Assembly: GCF_026626745.1 (NCBI RefSeq)
Contig: NZ_JAPNJW010000001.1
Location: forward strand, 3,828,001-3,892,000
Reading direction: 5' to 3'
Length of the DNA stretch: 64,000 bases
Origin: Nannocystis sp. RBIL2
GTDB lineage: Bacteria; Myxococcota_A; Polyangia; Nannocystales; Nannocystaceae
Positions 16,692 to 24,167 of this stretch are shown here, in pieces. The translations under genes were made by a program, and so were the position numbers. Position 1 is the stretch's first letter. Each line of letters opens with the position of its first letter. The notes beneath the pieces are model-generated. The model did not search any database. It was not told where the DNA came from and saw only the letters and a list, made by a program, of their open reading frames with translations.

Positions 16692-17671
16692 CGCACGACC
16701 CGCCCCTCCGCCGACCTACCGACGTGCCCGCTCGCCTCGCCACCGTCCTCCTCCTCGCCGCCGGCCTCGTCGGCTGCAAGACCGCCGGCCGCGCCGGCAC
16801 CACCGAGCCGGCCGTCGTGCTCGATCCCGAGGGTTCCGCACCGACCGCGATCGGCGACCTGCCGATCTTGCGGCAGAAGGCGGCGATGGGCCTCGTCGAC
16901 GTCGTCCGCGCCGAGCTCGCGCCGCGGCTCGCGGAGGCGCCCGGGGCCGGTCCCGACCCCGGCCGTGACGCCCTGCGCGCCCTCGCCATCGAGCTCGCCC
17001 TGCGGCAGGACGACCAGCCCGCCGCGCTCAAGCAGCTGCAGCTCCTCGCCCGCGACCTCGACCGCCTCGGGCCGGGCGCCAGCGGGGCCGAGCGGGCCCG
17101 CTGGCACATCCTGCACGGCGCCCTGCTGAGCGCGCAGCAGCGCTACGCCGAGGCTCGCGGGCAGAACCTCGAGGCGCTGGCCGCCATCGACCTCAAGCAC
17201 GAGCCCGGGCTCGCCGGCGACGCCTTCCGCGGCCTCGCGCGCGAGCAGCTCCGCCTCGGCCAGCCCGACAAGGCGCTCGAGTCGGTGCGCCGCGCCATGG
17301 CTGTCCACAAGGACAGCCTCGCCCTGTTCGACGACGGCGTGCTCGCGGTCGACATCCTGCTCGCCGCCGACCAGCCCATCGAGGCGGTGATCACCGCCGG
17401 CAAGCTCTACGACGACGCGATCGCCAACGTCGGCCCCTCGACCCTCGCCCACGCCGAGGCCCTGGCCGCCGCCGCCTCGGCCACCTTCGCCACCGGCGAC
17501 CTCGAGGCAGCCATCACCTTTCTCACCGACGCGCGCAAGATCTGGGGCGAGCTCCAGGCCGCCCGCAGCGACCCCAGCCTGCCCCTCAGCGCGCACCTCG
17601 AGCGCCGCCTCGGCGAGCTCGAGGTCGTCACCCAGCGCGCCTCCGCCAACTCCGCGCCGGCCGCGAAGTAG
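16688..17671 (+). CDS. TPR-like lipoprotein
   Basis: 327 residues from GTG at 16688, which overlaps the upstream stop as GTGA; an internal GTG at 16724 would give the neater signal VPARLATVLLLAAGLVGC. Either way the lipobox is LVGC. The mature part is helical and alanine-rich with repeated pairs ('ARWHILHGALLSAQQRYAEARGQNLEALAAI', 'DKALESVRRAMAVHKDSLALF', 'AEALAAAASATFATGDLEAAITFL') of TPR type. Its coupling to the VIT/VWA gene suggests the two lipoproteins work together in the envelope. A repeat unit pair (17299, 17313) encodes AVHKDSL. Confidence 0.75.
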   Translation: MTHDPPLRRPTDVPARLATVLLLAAGLVGCKTAGRAGTTEPAVVLDPEGSAPTAIGDLPILRQKAAMGLVDVVRAELAPRLAEAPGAGPDPGRDALRALAIELALRQDDQPAALKQLQLLARDLDRLGPGASGAERARWHILHGALLSAQQRYAEARGQNLEALAAIDLKHEPGLAGDAFRGLAREQLRLGQPDKALESVRRAMAVHKDSLALFDDGVLAVDILLAADQPIEAVITAGKLYDDAIANVGPSTLAHAEALAAAASATFATGDLEAAITFLTDARKIWGELQAARSDPSLPLSAHLERRLGELEVVTQRASANSAPAAK

Positions 17672-17712
17672 CCGCAGCGCCCGCGACGGCACCGCCGCGA
17701 TCGGCTGCGGAA

Positions 17713-17843
17713 ATACATGTCCCCGAGGACAGCTCTGGTGGACGGCCCCGAGCTCGATGCTCGTTCGTCTTCACATCGCCTGTCCCCGAGGACAGGCGAT
17801 TCCGGCCGAGCTCGCCGCCTCACCTGGCCCGGGGGACAGCTCG
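17713..17843. repeat. Three pairs of 14-bp repeat units; strong hairpins
   Basis: Pairs start at 17715/17729, 17778/17792 and 17822/17836. The middle pair forms a perfect 11-bp stem (17775-17785 with 17790-17800) closed by CCGA. The stretch 17672-18103 (432 bp) holds no gene; apart from these pairs I see nothing in it. One hairpin may terminate the VIT/VWA operon. Confidence 0.8.
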
Positions 17844-18103
17844 TGGCGCGCCATTTTGACCCGGGGCGTGGCCGCGCCGATCGGGCTTTTTGGACAGGCG
17901 TATAACAACCAGAGGCGGTGACCGAGGTCACTCGCGCCTCTGCGACGACGTGACGCTTTCGCGACGAATTGGGCCGTACGTGGCCGACGTCGCGGGAATA
18001 AAACCCAACCGTGGATCCTGGCCCTCAGGGGATCCCCCGACGAAGGTGCGCTTCGGTCGTGGACTTGAGCCGAAGGGCGCGGGCGGGTACCTTGCCGCGA
18101 ACC

Positions 18104-19162
18104 ATGTCCGGAACCACCCGCCACGCAAGCATCGACCTCGAGGCTCCGCGGACTGGGCTTCTCGCCTTCCTCCGCGACTTCCACAACAAGACGATCTTGT
18201 TCCGCGCCGGTGACTGGATCTTCGTCACCTACGGGATGATCGCCGGCTTCGCGTTCCTCGTCGGCGTGTCGACGGCGACCTGGTACATGGGCATGGTCGG
18301 GGCCGACACGGCGCAGACGGCCGCGTTCTACCTGTTCTTCGCCATCCCCTCGATCCTCATGGTCTCGCGCCTGACGAGCATCCTGCTCGAGTGGCGCGAG
18401 CTGTTCCGCAAGCCGCTGCAGACGCTGCTCAAGCCGGGCTACATGCTGCACGGCGGCATCTTCGGCGGCATGATGGCGTTCGCCGGCTACTCGCTGTTCA
18501 CCAACATCAGCCTGCTCGCCCTGCTCGACGCCGCCGGCTTCTGCATGCCGCTGGGCGAGGCCATCTGCCGGCTCGGCTGCTACGTCTACGGCTGCTGCTG
18601 GGGCCGCCCGACCGACAGCCGGTTCGGCGTCGCCTACACCAGCCCGCACTCCAAGGTGGTGCGCTTCCGTCCCGACCTGCAGGGCGTGAAGATCCACCCC
18701 ACGCAGCTCTACGCGCTGACGGCCCACCTGATCCAGTTCACGATCTTCTACGCGCTGCTGCCGTTCAAGGTGTTCGACGGCATGTTCGCCGCGCTGTACC
18801 TCATCACCCACCCGATCATCCGCTTCGCGCTCGAGCGGTTCCGCCAGGACGATCGCGGCCAGGTCGGCCGCTGGACGCACACCAACATCTACAGCCTGAT
18901 GATGATCGGCTTCGGCCTGCTGGTCCTGCTGTTCGGCCTCGCCAGCGACGCCAGCAACCTGCCGATCAACCTCCAGCTGCGCTACGTCCACGTCATCGGC
19001 AACACCTCGTCGATCGCCTACTTCCTCTTCATCTTCCTCGCGGCCTGCGCAGCCTTCGGCGTCCACTACAAGTCGGTGGGCTCGTGGCTGAGCAAGCCCT
19101 CGGGCGGGGTGAAGGTCGACATCAACGAGATGGGCCTCGGCGCCAACGACCGCGATCGCTGA
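18104..19162 (+). CDS. Prolipoprotein diacylglyceryl transferase family protein
   Basis: 352 residues with about seven membrane helices. The Lgt signature is visible: 'HGGIFGGMMAF' (HGG) near residue 121, 'CMPLGEAICRLGCYVYGCCWGRPTDSRFGVAYTSP' (catalytic region with conserved Arg and GC.WG), and 'IHPTQLYALTAHLIQF' (HPtqlYe motif). Lgt moves diacylglycerol from phosphatidylglycerol to the lipobox cysteine. It is longer than typical Lgt (about 260-300 aa) and its ends differ, so it may be a divergent paralogue rather than the housekeeping enzyme. That a lipoprotein-maturation homologue precedes four lipoprotein genes is suggestive. The ATG lies in ACCATGTCCG, a possible single repeat unit; TACCTT lies 10 nt upstream. 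Confidence 0.82.
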   Translation: MSGTTRHASIDLEAPRTGLLAFLRDFHNKTILFRAGDWIFVTYGMIAGFAFLVGVSTATWYMGMVGADTAQTAAFYLFFAIPSILMVSRLTSILLEWRELFRKPLQTLLKPGYMLHGGIFGGMMAFAGYSLFTNISLLALLDAAGFCMPLGEAICRLGCYVYGCCWGRPTDSRFGVAYTSPHSKVVRFRPDLQGVKIHPTQLYALTAHLIQFTIFYALLPFKVFDGMFAALYLITHPIIRFALERFRQDDRGQVGRWTHTNIYSLMMIGFGLLVLLFGLASDASNLPINLQLRYVHVIGNTSSIAYFLFIFLAACAAFGVHYKSVGSWLSKPSGGVKVDINEMGLGANDRDR

Positions 19163-19184
19163 CCCGCCCCCGTGAAAATCCCTC

Positions 19185-19213
19185 ACGGCCCGCACCCGCA
19201 AGGGGCGGGCCGT
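19185..19213 (+). terminator. Intrinsic-terminator-like hairpin after the Lgt homologue
   Basis: A perfect 9-bp GC stem (19185-19193 with 19205-19213, ACGGCCCGC/GCGGGCCGT) lies 22 bp past the stop and is followed by CGTCGTTTCT. The remaining gap to 19550 has no convincing gene; an open frame there lacks a start and family signs. Confidence 0.6.
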
Positions 19214-19532
19214 CGTCGTTTCTGCGGGCATCCCCCACCTTTGTCGGCGGCCCGGGCGAACGCGCGCACTTGCCCTGCGGACGCTCGCGGGACACCCTCG
19301 AAGTGTGCGCCCGTCGACCCGTACGGCTCGCCTGCATCGCGCGGCGTCTCCATCCGACGAGCCGGCCCGTGCTCCAGAGCTCGCGCCTGACCGATCCGCG
19401 GTTGCGGCGAAGCGAGGCATTCCGGCGGCCGGGGCCTGGCCCGTCGGCCCGACCGCGATCATGCCCCGATCGCGCTCCGCGATCGCCTCTGCTCCAGGTC
19501 CGACCTGTAGGGCCGCGTGCGAGCCCGCTCTG

Positions 19533-19570
19533 CCACCTGTTCGTTCGACCATGTCCTTGGGGACCCTCAG
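19533..19570. repeat. 14-bp repeat array carrying a start codon, 3 units
   Basis: Units at 19535 (ACCTGTTC), 19549 (CCATGTCC) and 19563 (ACCCTCAG). The ATG of the lipoprotein gene at 19551 is the ATG of the second unit. Confidence 0.65.
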
Positions 19571-21080
19571 CATCGCCGCCGTCTGCACGCTGCTCGCCGC
19601 GTGTCGCGAGCCGGTCGGCGGTGGTCCCCCCGAAGCCCTCGCGGAGGCCTGCACGATCACCGAGCCGACGCGCGTCGTCGCCGCCCCGCCCGGCTTCGTC
19701 GCCGACCCCGAGGCCTGGTACGGCCTGCACGTCCTCGGCGACCACGTCCTCTTCACCTTCGACCGCTTCGACGCCCCCGACCGCGTCTACTGGCGCTTCG
19801 ATCGCTGCACCGGCGAGCTCGCCCCCTACCCCGCGCTCGCGCCCGGCCTGCACAACCCGCACGCCATCACCACCGCCGACGGGCTCGTCGTCTACGCCAA
19901 CGACGCCATCGGCAGGCCGTACATCCTCGGCCCTCTCGACGGCGCGGACGATCACGAGGCGCGGCCCGTGCCGGGCCTGCCCGAGAGCCTCGACGGTGGT
20001 GCCTTCGGGGGCGTGAATCCGGCGCCGTTCGAACTCTTCGACGAGCCACACCCCAGCGAGCGCGGCGCCTACGCGGCCGGCATCGGCGGCGCCACCACCA
20101 CCTGGTACCGCCACGACGGCGACCCCGACGTCCCCGCCGTCGCGCTCGGCGAGTTCGTCCTGTTCCGCGGCGTCGCCGGCGAGTTCGGGCAGTACCACGT
20201 CCTGTACGACGACGGCGAGCTGCACCGTCTCGACGTCCGCACCGGCGACAGCGAGCTCCTCCTCGCCGGCGTCCGTCACTTCCAGCCGCTCGCCCAGCAC
20301 AACAAGATCGCCTGGCAGGAGCTCGGCGACGACCTCGCCGAGACGATCTACGTCCACGACTTCGCGACCGGCGACGACCTCCCGATCGCAGTCAACGACT
20401 TCGCGCAGCAGTCGTGGCTGCGCGACCCGGAGCAGGGCGACCTCGGCACCCTCCGCGTCAGCCCCAGCGGCGACCTCGCCGCGCAGCTGGGCCTGGATCG
20501 CGTCCTCGCCAAGGTCGTGCGCACCACCGACGCCGAGACCTTCGCCATCCCCGAGCACCTCAGGTTCATCGGCTTCGCCGGCGAGCAGATCGTCCTCCTC
20601 ACCGAGGACGTCGCCGAGCGTGTCCTGGTGCTGTGGGACCCGGTCGGCGGCGGCGTGCGCGAGTGGTACCGCGGCGCGAAGGTCACCGTCGCCCTGCGCC
20701 GCGTCGACGGCGACCAGGCCGAGTACTACCAGGCCGATCCCGGCGACTCCGCCACCGGCACGCTCTGGCGCGTCGATCTGGGCAGCGGCGAGCGCGAGCG
20801 GCTCCTCGTGCGCACCACCTGGAACCCGCTCGAGCTCGCCGACGGCCGCTACTTCATCGCCTTCGACCGCCAGATCCTCCTCGGCCCGCCGCTGTCCGGC
20901 TCGGCCTTCGCCGCCGAGTCCACGCGCGACCTCAAGCTCGTCGATCCCGGCGACAGCCTCTACACCGCGATCGCCGACGACGTCACCGCCTACGCGCTCG
21001 TCCCCGACGAGGGCCTCGTCTACCTCGCCCCGCAGGGCCCCGCCCCGGGCGTGTGGGTGCATCCGCTGCCGCTGAAGTAA
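19551..21080 (+). CDS. Lipoprotein paralogue family, tandem copy 3
   Basis: 509 residues. Signal MSLGTLSIAAVCTLLAAC puts the lipid Cys at 18. After a Cys in 'ACTITEPTRVVAAPPGF' come family blocks: 'YGLHVLGDHVLFTF', 'YRHDGDPDVPAVALGEF', 'LYDDGELHRLDVRTGDSELLL', 'IAWQELGDDLAETIYV', 'VNDFAQQSW', 'REWYRGAKV', 'GTLWRVDLGSG', 'DGRYF', 'YTAIADDVTAY' and 'GVWVHPLPLK'. The repeated strand motifs suggest a beta-propeller, but no catalytic residues are evident. The upstream open frame is ignored because the signal peptide must be N-terminal. The start codon lies in a 14-bp repeat unit. It is followed after 24 bp by the next paralogue. Confidence 0.85.
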   Translation: MSLGTLSIAAVCTLLAACREPVGGGPPEALAEACTITEPTRVVAAPPGFVADPEAWYGLHVLGDHVLFTFDRFDAPDRVYWRFDRCTGELAPYPALAPGLHNPHAITTADGLVVYANDAIGRPYILGPLDGADDHEARPVPGLPESLDGGAFGGVNPAPFELFDEPHPSERGAYAAGIGGATTTWYRHDGDPDVPAVALGEFVLFRGVAGEFGQYHVLYDDGELHRLDVRTGDSELLLAGVRHFQPLAQHNKIAWQELGDDLAETIYVHDFATGDDLPIAVNDFAQQSWLRDPEQGDLGTLRVSPSGDLAAQLGLDRVLAKVVRTTDAETFAIPEHLRFIGFAGEQIVLLTEDVAERVLVLWDPVGGGVREWYRGAKVTVALRRVDGDQAEYYQADPGDSATGTLWRVDLGSGERERLLVRTTWNPLELADGRYFIAFDRQILLGPPLSGSAFAAESTRDLKLVDPGDSLYTAIADDVTAYALVPDEGLVYLAPQGPAPGVWVHPLPLK

Positions 21081-21086
21081 CCCGAA

Positions 21087-21110
21087 TCACCTGTCCCCAA
21101 GGCCATGTCT
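21087..21110. repeat. 14-bp repeat pair carrying a start codon
   Basis: Units at 21089 (ACCTGTCC) and 21103 (CCATGTCTC). The second contains the ATG at 21105. The pair makes up most of the 24-bp gap between paralogues. Confidence 0.7.
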
Positions 21111-22634
21111 CTTCGACCCGCTCACCTCGCCGCCCTGTCGCTGCTGCTCGCGGCGTGCAGCGAGGACGCGGTCGCGCCGGAGAGCTTCGCCTCGGCCTGC
21201 CCCCTGCACGAGCCGGTGCGCCTGGCCGCCCCGCCCGACGGCTGGCAGCCCGGGTCCGCGCGCGTCTACCCGTTCAAGCAGCTCGGCGATCGCCTGCTCT
21301 ACAGCTTCGACAACGCCGGCGACCCCGACCCCGGCTACTGGCTGGTCCACCGCTGCGGCGGCCCGCCCAGGCGCTTCACCACCTTCACCCCCGGCACCAT
21401 CCTGCCCTTCGCGCTCGAGACCGCCGAGGGCACCCTCGTCTACGCGGTCGACCGCGAGGGCCGCCACGTCGTGCTCGACCGCCTCGACGTGCCCGGCTTC
21501 GACGTCCCGCGCCCCGTGGGCGGCCTGCCCGGCTACGACATCCCCGGCGGCAGCTCGCACGAGGCCGGCTACGCCCTGTTCGCCAGCGTCAATCGCCCCA
21601 CCGGCGACGCGCGGCAGGCCGCCGGCGTCGAAGGCGGCTCCGCAGTCGTCCACACCCACGACGGCGACCCAGACGCGCCCGCGCTGCACCTCGGCGACCA
21701 CGTCGTCAGCCTCGCCCAGCACGGCAGCTCCGTGTTCGTCCTCGACGACGACGGCGCCCTGCGCAAGGTCGATCCGTTCACTCGCGAGAGCGAGCCGCTG
21801 CAGGCCGGCGTCCGCTACTTCACCCTCGCCGCCGACGGCCGGCACCTGATCTGGCAGGCCATCGGCGACGACGACGTCGAGCCCGTTTATCTGCGCGACC
21901 TCGAGGCCAGCGCGCGCCTCGCCGTCGCCGACTTCGGCGTCGATCGCGAGATCGCGGTCAACGACTTCGCCGCCCGCTCGTGGAACCGCATGCCCGCCCA
22001 CGGCCTCGCCGTCGGCCGCTGGACCTGGACCGAGGGCAGCGCCGCGGCCGCGCTCGTCGGCCCCGACGACACCTTCGTCACCGCGGTGCGCACCGACACC
22101 GGCGAGTCGCTGGCGATCCCCGAGCACCGCCAGCAGCGCGGCGCGCTCGGCGACGACTTCGTCCTCGTCATGCCCGACACGAACAACCTCGTGCTCGCCC
22201 TGTGGAGCCCCGACGGCGGCGACGTACGCGTGTGGTATCGCGGCCCGGCCGACGCCACGGTCGAGGCGCGCGCGCGCGTCGGCGACGAGCTCGAGTACTT
22301 CCTCGGCGAGCCGACCGACGAGACCACCGGCAGCCTCCTGCGCGTCGACCTGCGCACCGGCGAGCTCACCCAGCGGGCCCCGCGGATCGGCCGCGACTAC
22401 CTCCAGCTCGACGCCCGCCGCTACTTCACCGCAGTCCGCGCCGAGCCGGTGCAGGCCGGCGCCGAGATCAAGTGGACCTACGACCTGCTGGTGTTCGACG
22501 CCGACTCTCGCGTCTACACTACCATCGCCGAGCGCGTCGACGATTTTGTGCATGTCCCCGACCAGGGCGTCCTCTACCTCGACAGCCGCGGCGACGAGCC
22601 CGGCCTGTGGGCCGCGCCCCTGACCTCGCGCTGA
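21105..22634 (+). CDS. Lipoprotein paralogue family, tandem copy 4
   Basis: 509 residues, the same length as the copy before it, with lipid Cys again at 18 (MSLRPAHLAALSLLLAAC). It follows the family order: 'CPLHEPVRLAAPPDGWQPG', 'RCGGPPRRF', 'VVLDRLDVPGFDVPRPVGGLPG', 'HDGDPDAPALHLGDHVV', 'IWQAIGDDDVEPVYLRDL', 'AVNDFAARSWNR', 'VWYRGPADATVEA', 'GSLLRVDLRTGEL', 'YTTIAERVDDFVHVPDQGVLYL' and 'GLWAAPLTSR'. It is closest to copy 5. Its TGA is the start of the next repeat array, and copy 5 begins 15 bp later, so the cluster is probably one transcript. Confidence 0.85.
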   Translation: MSLRPAHLAALSLLLAACSEDAVAPESFASACPLHEPVRLAAPPDGWQPGSARVYPFKQLGDRLLYSFDNAGDPDPGYWLVHRCGGPPRRFTTFTPGTILPFALETAEGTLVYAVDREGRHVVLDRLDVPGFDVPRPVGGLPGYDIPGGSSHEAGYALFASVNRPTGDARQAAGVEGGSAVVHTHDGDPDAPALHLGDHVVSLAQHGSSVFVLDDDGALRKVDPFTRESEPLQAGVRYFTLAADGRHLIWQAIGDDDVEPVYLRDLEASARLAVADFGVDREIAVNDFAARSWNRMPAHGLAVGRWTWTEGSAAAALVGPDDTFVTAVRTDTGESLAIPEHRQQRGALGDDFVLVMPDTNNLVLALWSPDGGDVRVWYRGPADATVEARARVGDELEYFLGEPTDETTGSLLRVDLRTGELTQRAPRIGRDYLQLDARRYFTAVRAEPVQAGAEIKWTYDLLVFDADSRVYTTIAERVDDFVHVPDQGVLYLDSRGDEPGLWAAPLTSR

Positions 22635-22683
22635 CATGTCTATCCGGTCATGTCCCTGAAAACATGTTCTCTTAAACATCTTA
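22632..22683. repeat. 14-bp repeat array joining two paralogues, 4 units
   Basis: Units at 22634 (ACATGTC), 22648 (TCATGTCC), 22662 (ACATGTTC) and 22676 (ACATCTT), all 14 bp apart. The stop of copy 4 lies in the first unit, the ATG of copy 5 (22650) in the second, and the third and fourth encode the signal-peptide N-terminus LKTCSLKHL. Confidence 0.85.
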
Positions 22684-24119
22684 TTCTCGCCGCGGCCCTG
22701 CTCGCCTGCGGCCCGGACGACGACGCCGGCCCCGCGGCGACCTGTCCCCTCGACCAGGTCACTCGCATGGCCGCCCCGCCGCGCGGCTGGCAGCCCGGGT
22801 TCGACCGCTGGCTCTCGCTGCAGACCTTCGGCGACCACATCTTCTATCGCTTCGATCCGCGCACCGATCCCACGCCGACGTACTGGATGATCGACCGCTG
22901 CGGCGGCGAGCCGGAGCGGTTCACGCCCGCGACCGCGCGCATGACTCGCTTCACCGGGCTCGAGACCGACGAGGGCTGGCTGCTCTACGCCCAGGACGGC
23001 GACCGACACGTCATCCTCGACCGCCTCGACGTGCCCGGCTTCGAGGCCCCGCGCCCCGTGCCCGGCCTGCCTGCCGGGAAGTTCATCGCCAGCGCCAGCG
23101 CGCTCGGCATGTACTTCTCCAGCCTCCCCGAGGCGCCGAACAACCTCACCGGCGTCGCCGGCATCGGCGCCCGGGCGTACGCGATCTACCTGCACCACGG
23201 CGACCCCGACGTGCCCGTCGTCCAGCTCGGCGTCCGGATCGTCACCTTCCAGAGCGCCGGCGACCGCCTCTTCATGCTCGACGACGACGGCGACCTGCGC
23301 GACGTCGACCCCGGCACCGGCGCGTCCGAGCTCGTGCTCGCCGGGGTCCGCCGCTTCACCGTCAGCGACGCCGCCCGCCGGCTGATCTGGCAGCAGCTCG
23401 GCGACGACGTCAGCGAGCCGATCTTCCTCCGCGACCTCGACACCGGCGAGGACCGGCAGATCGCGGTCAACGACTTCACCGCCCTGTCGTGGAACCGCCC
23501 CGGCGACCGGGACACGCCCGGCACCGGCACCTGGGCGTTCGCCGCGGAAGGCGCCTACGCGGCCCTCTACGGCCCCGCCCACGCCCTCGTGGCCGTCGTC
23601 CGCACCGCTGACGGCGTGGCGATCGAGCCGCCCGCCGGCGTCCGCCTGCGCGGCACCCTCGGCCGCGGCTTCGCCCTCAGTCGTGACCACGACGACGAGA
23701 CCGCGTGGCTCCGCTGGGACCCCGCGACCGACGCCCTACACGAGTGGTACCGCGGCCCCGTGGGCGGGTCGCTGCAGTTGTTCGCCGTCGCCGACGACTC
23801 CGTCGACTACATCGACATCGACGAGGGCGGCTTCTCCGGCGTGCTCTGGCGCGCCGACCACCGCACCGGCGAGGCCACGATGCTGATCCCGCGGGTCGGC
23901 GTCAGCACCCTCGTCCTCGAGGACGGCCGCTACCTCACGGCCCTCCCGTCGCGCGCGTACTCCCCCTTCGACCTCGTCGTCTTCGACCCCGACACCGGGC
24001 GCTACACCACCGTCGCCGCCGACGTCGACGACTTCCGTTACTTCCCCGACCAGGGCCTCCTCTATCTCGGCGGCGACGACGGCCCCGGCCTGTGGGCCGC
24101 CCCGATCCCGCCCAGGTGA
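22650..24119 (+). CDS. Lipoprotein paralogue family, tandem copy 5
   Basis: 489 residues. The signal MSLKTCSLKHLILAAALLAC begins inside a repeat array, and residues 1-11 are encoded by repeat units. Family blocks: 'CPLDQVTRMAAPPRGWQPGFD', 'RCGGEPERF', 'VILDRLDVPGFEAPRPVPGLPAG', 'HHGDPDVPVVQLGVRIV', 'LDDDGDLRDVDPGTGASELVLAGVRRF', 'IWQQLGDDVSEPIFLRDLDTGEDRQIAVNDF', 'HEWYRGPVGG', 'YTTVAADVDDFRYFPDQGLLYL' and 'GLWAAPIPPR'. Strong local identity with copy 4 points to recent duplication. Function unknown; surface-exposed binding is a guess. Confidence 0.85.
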   Translation: MSLKTCSLKHLILAAALLACGPDDDAGPAATCPLDQVTRMAAPPRGWQPGFDRWLSLQTFGDHIFYRFDPRTDPTPTYWMIDRCGGEPERFTPATARMTRFTGLETDEGWLLYAQDGDRHVILDRLDVPGFEAPRPVPGLPAGKFIASASALGMYFSSLPEAPNNLTGVAGIGARAYAIYLHHGDPDVPVVQLGVRIVTFQSAGDRLFMLDDDGDLRDVDPGTGASELVLAGVRRFTVSDAARRLIWQQLGDDVSEPIFLRDLDTGEDRQIAVNDFTALSWNRPGDRDTPGTGTWAFAAEGAYAALYGPAHALVAVVRTADGVAIEPPAGVRLRGTLGRGFALSRDHDDETAWLRWDPATDALHEWYRGPVGGSLQLFAVADDSVDYIDIDEGGFSGVLWRADHRTGEATMLIPRVGVSTLVLEDGRYLTALPSRAYSPFDLVVFDPDTGRYTTVAADVDDFRYFPDQGLLYLGGDDGPGLWAAPIPPR

Positions 24120-24129
24120 GCTCTCAAAA

Positions 24130-24167
24130 GGACATGTCCCATAGAACATGTCTTGAAGGTCATGTCT
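24130..24167. repeat. 14-bp repeat array carrying a start codon, 3 units
   Basis: Units at 24132 (ACATGTCC), 24146 (ACATGTCT) and 24160 (TCATGTCT), exactly 14 bp apart. The ATG at 24134 of copy 6 is in the first unit; a further GGACAT at 24187-24192 lies downstream. Confidence 0.85.

Noticed and set aside
17715..17843. Unit pairs read CTGT-N8-ACAG, the spacing of an enterobacterial LexA box
   Set aside because: The pairs occur dozens of times, inside genes and at gene ends, in multi-unit runs and with CATG cores; Myxococcus LexA sites differ. This is not a plausible SOS regulon.
19172..19550. Upstream extension of lipoprotein copy 3
   Set aside because: It would bury the signal peptide; the ATG at 19551 gives a lipid Cys at residue 18, as in copy 4.
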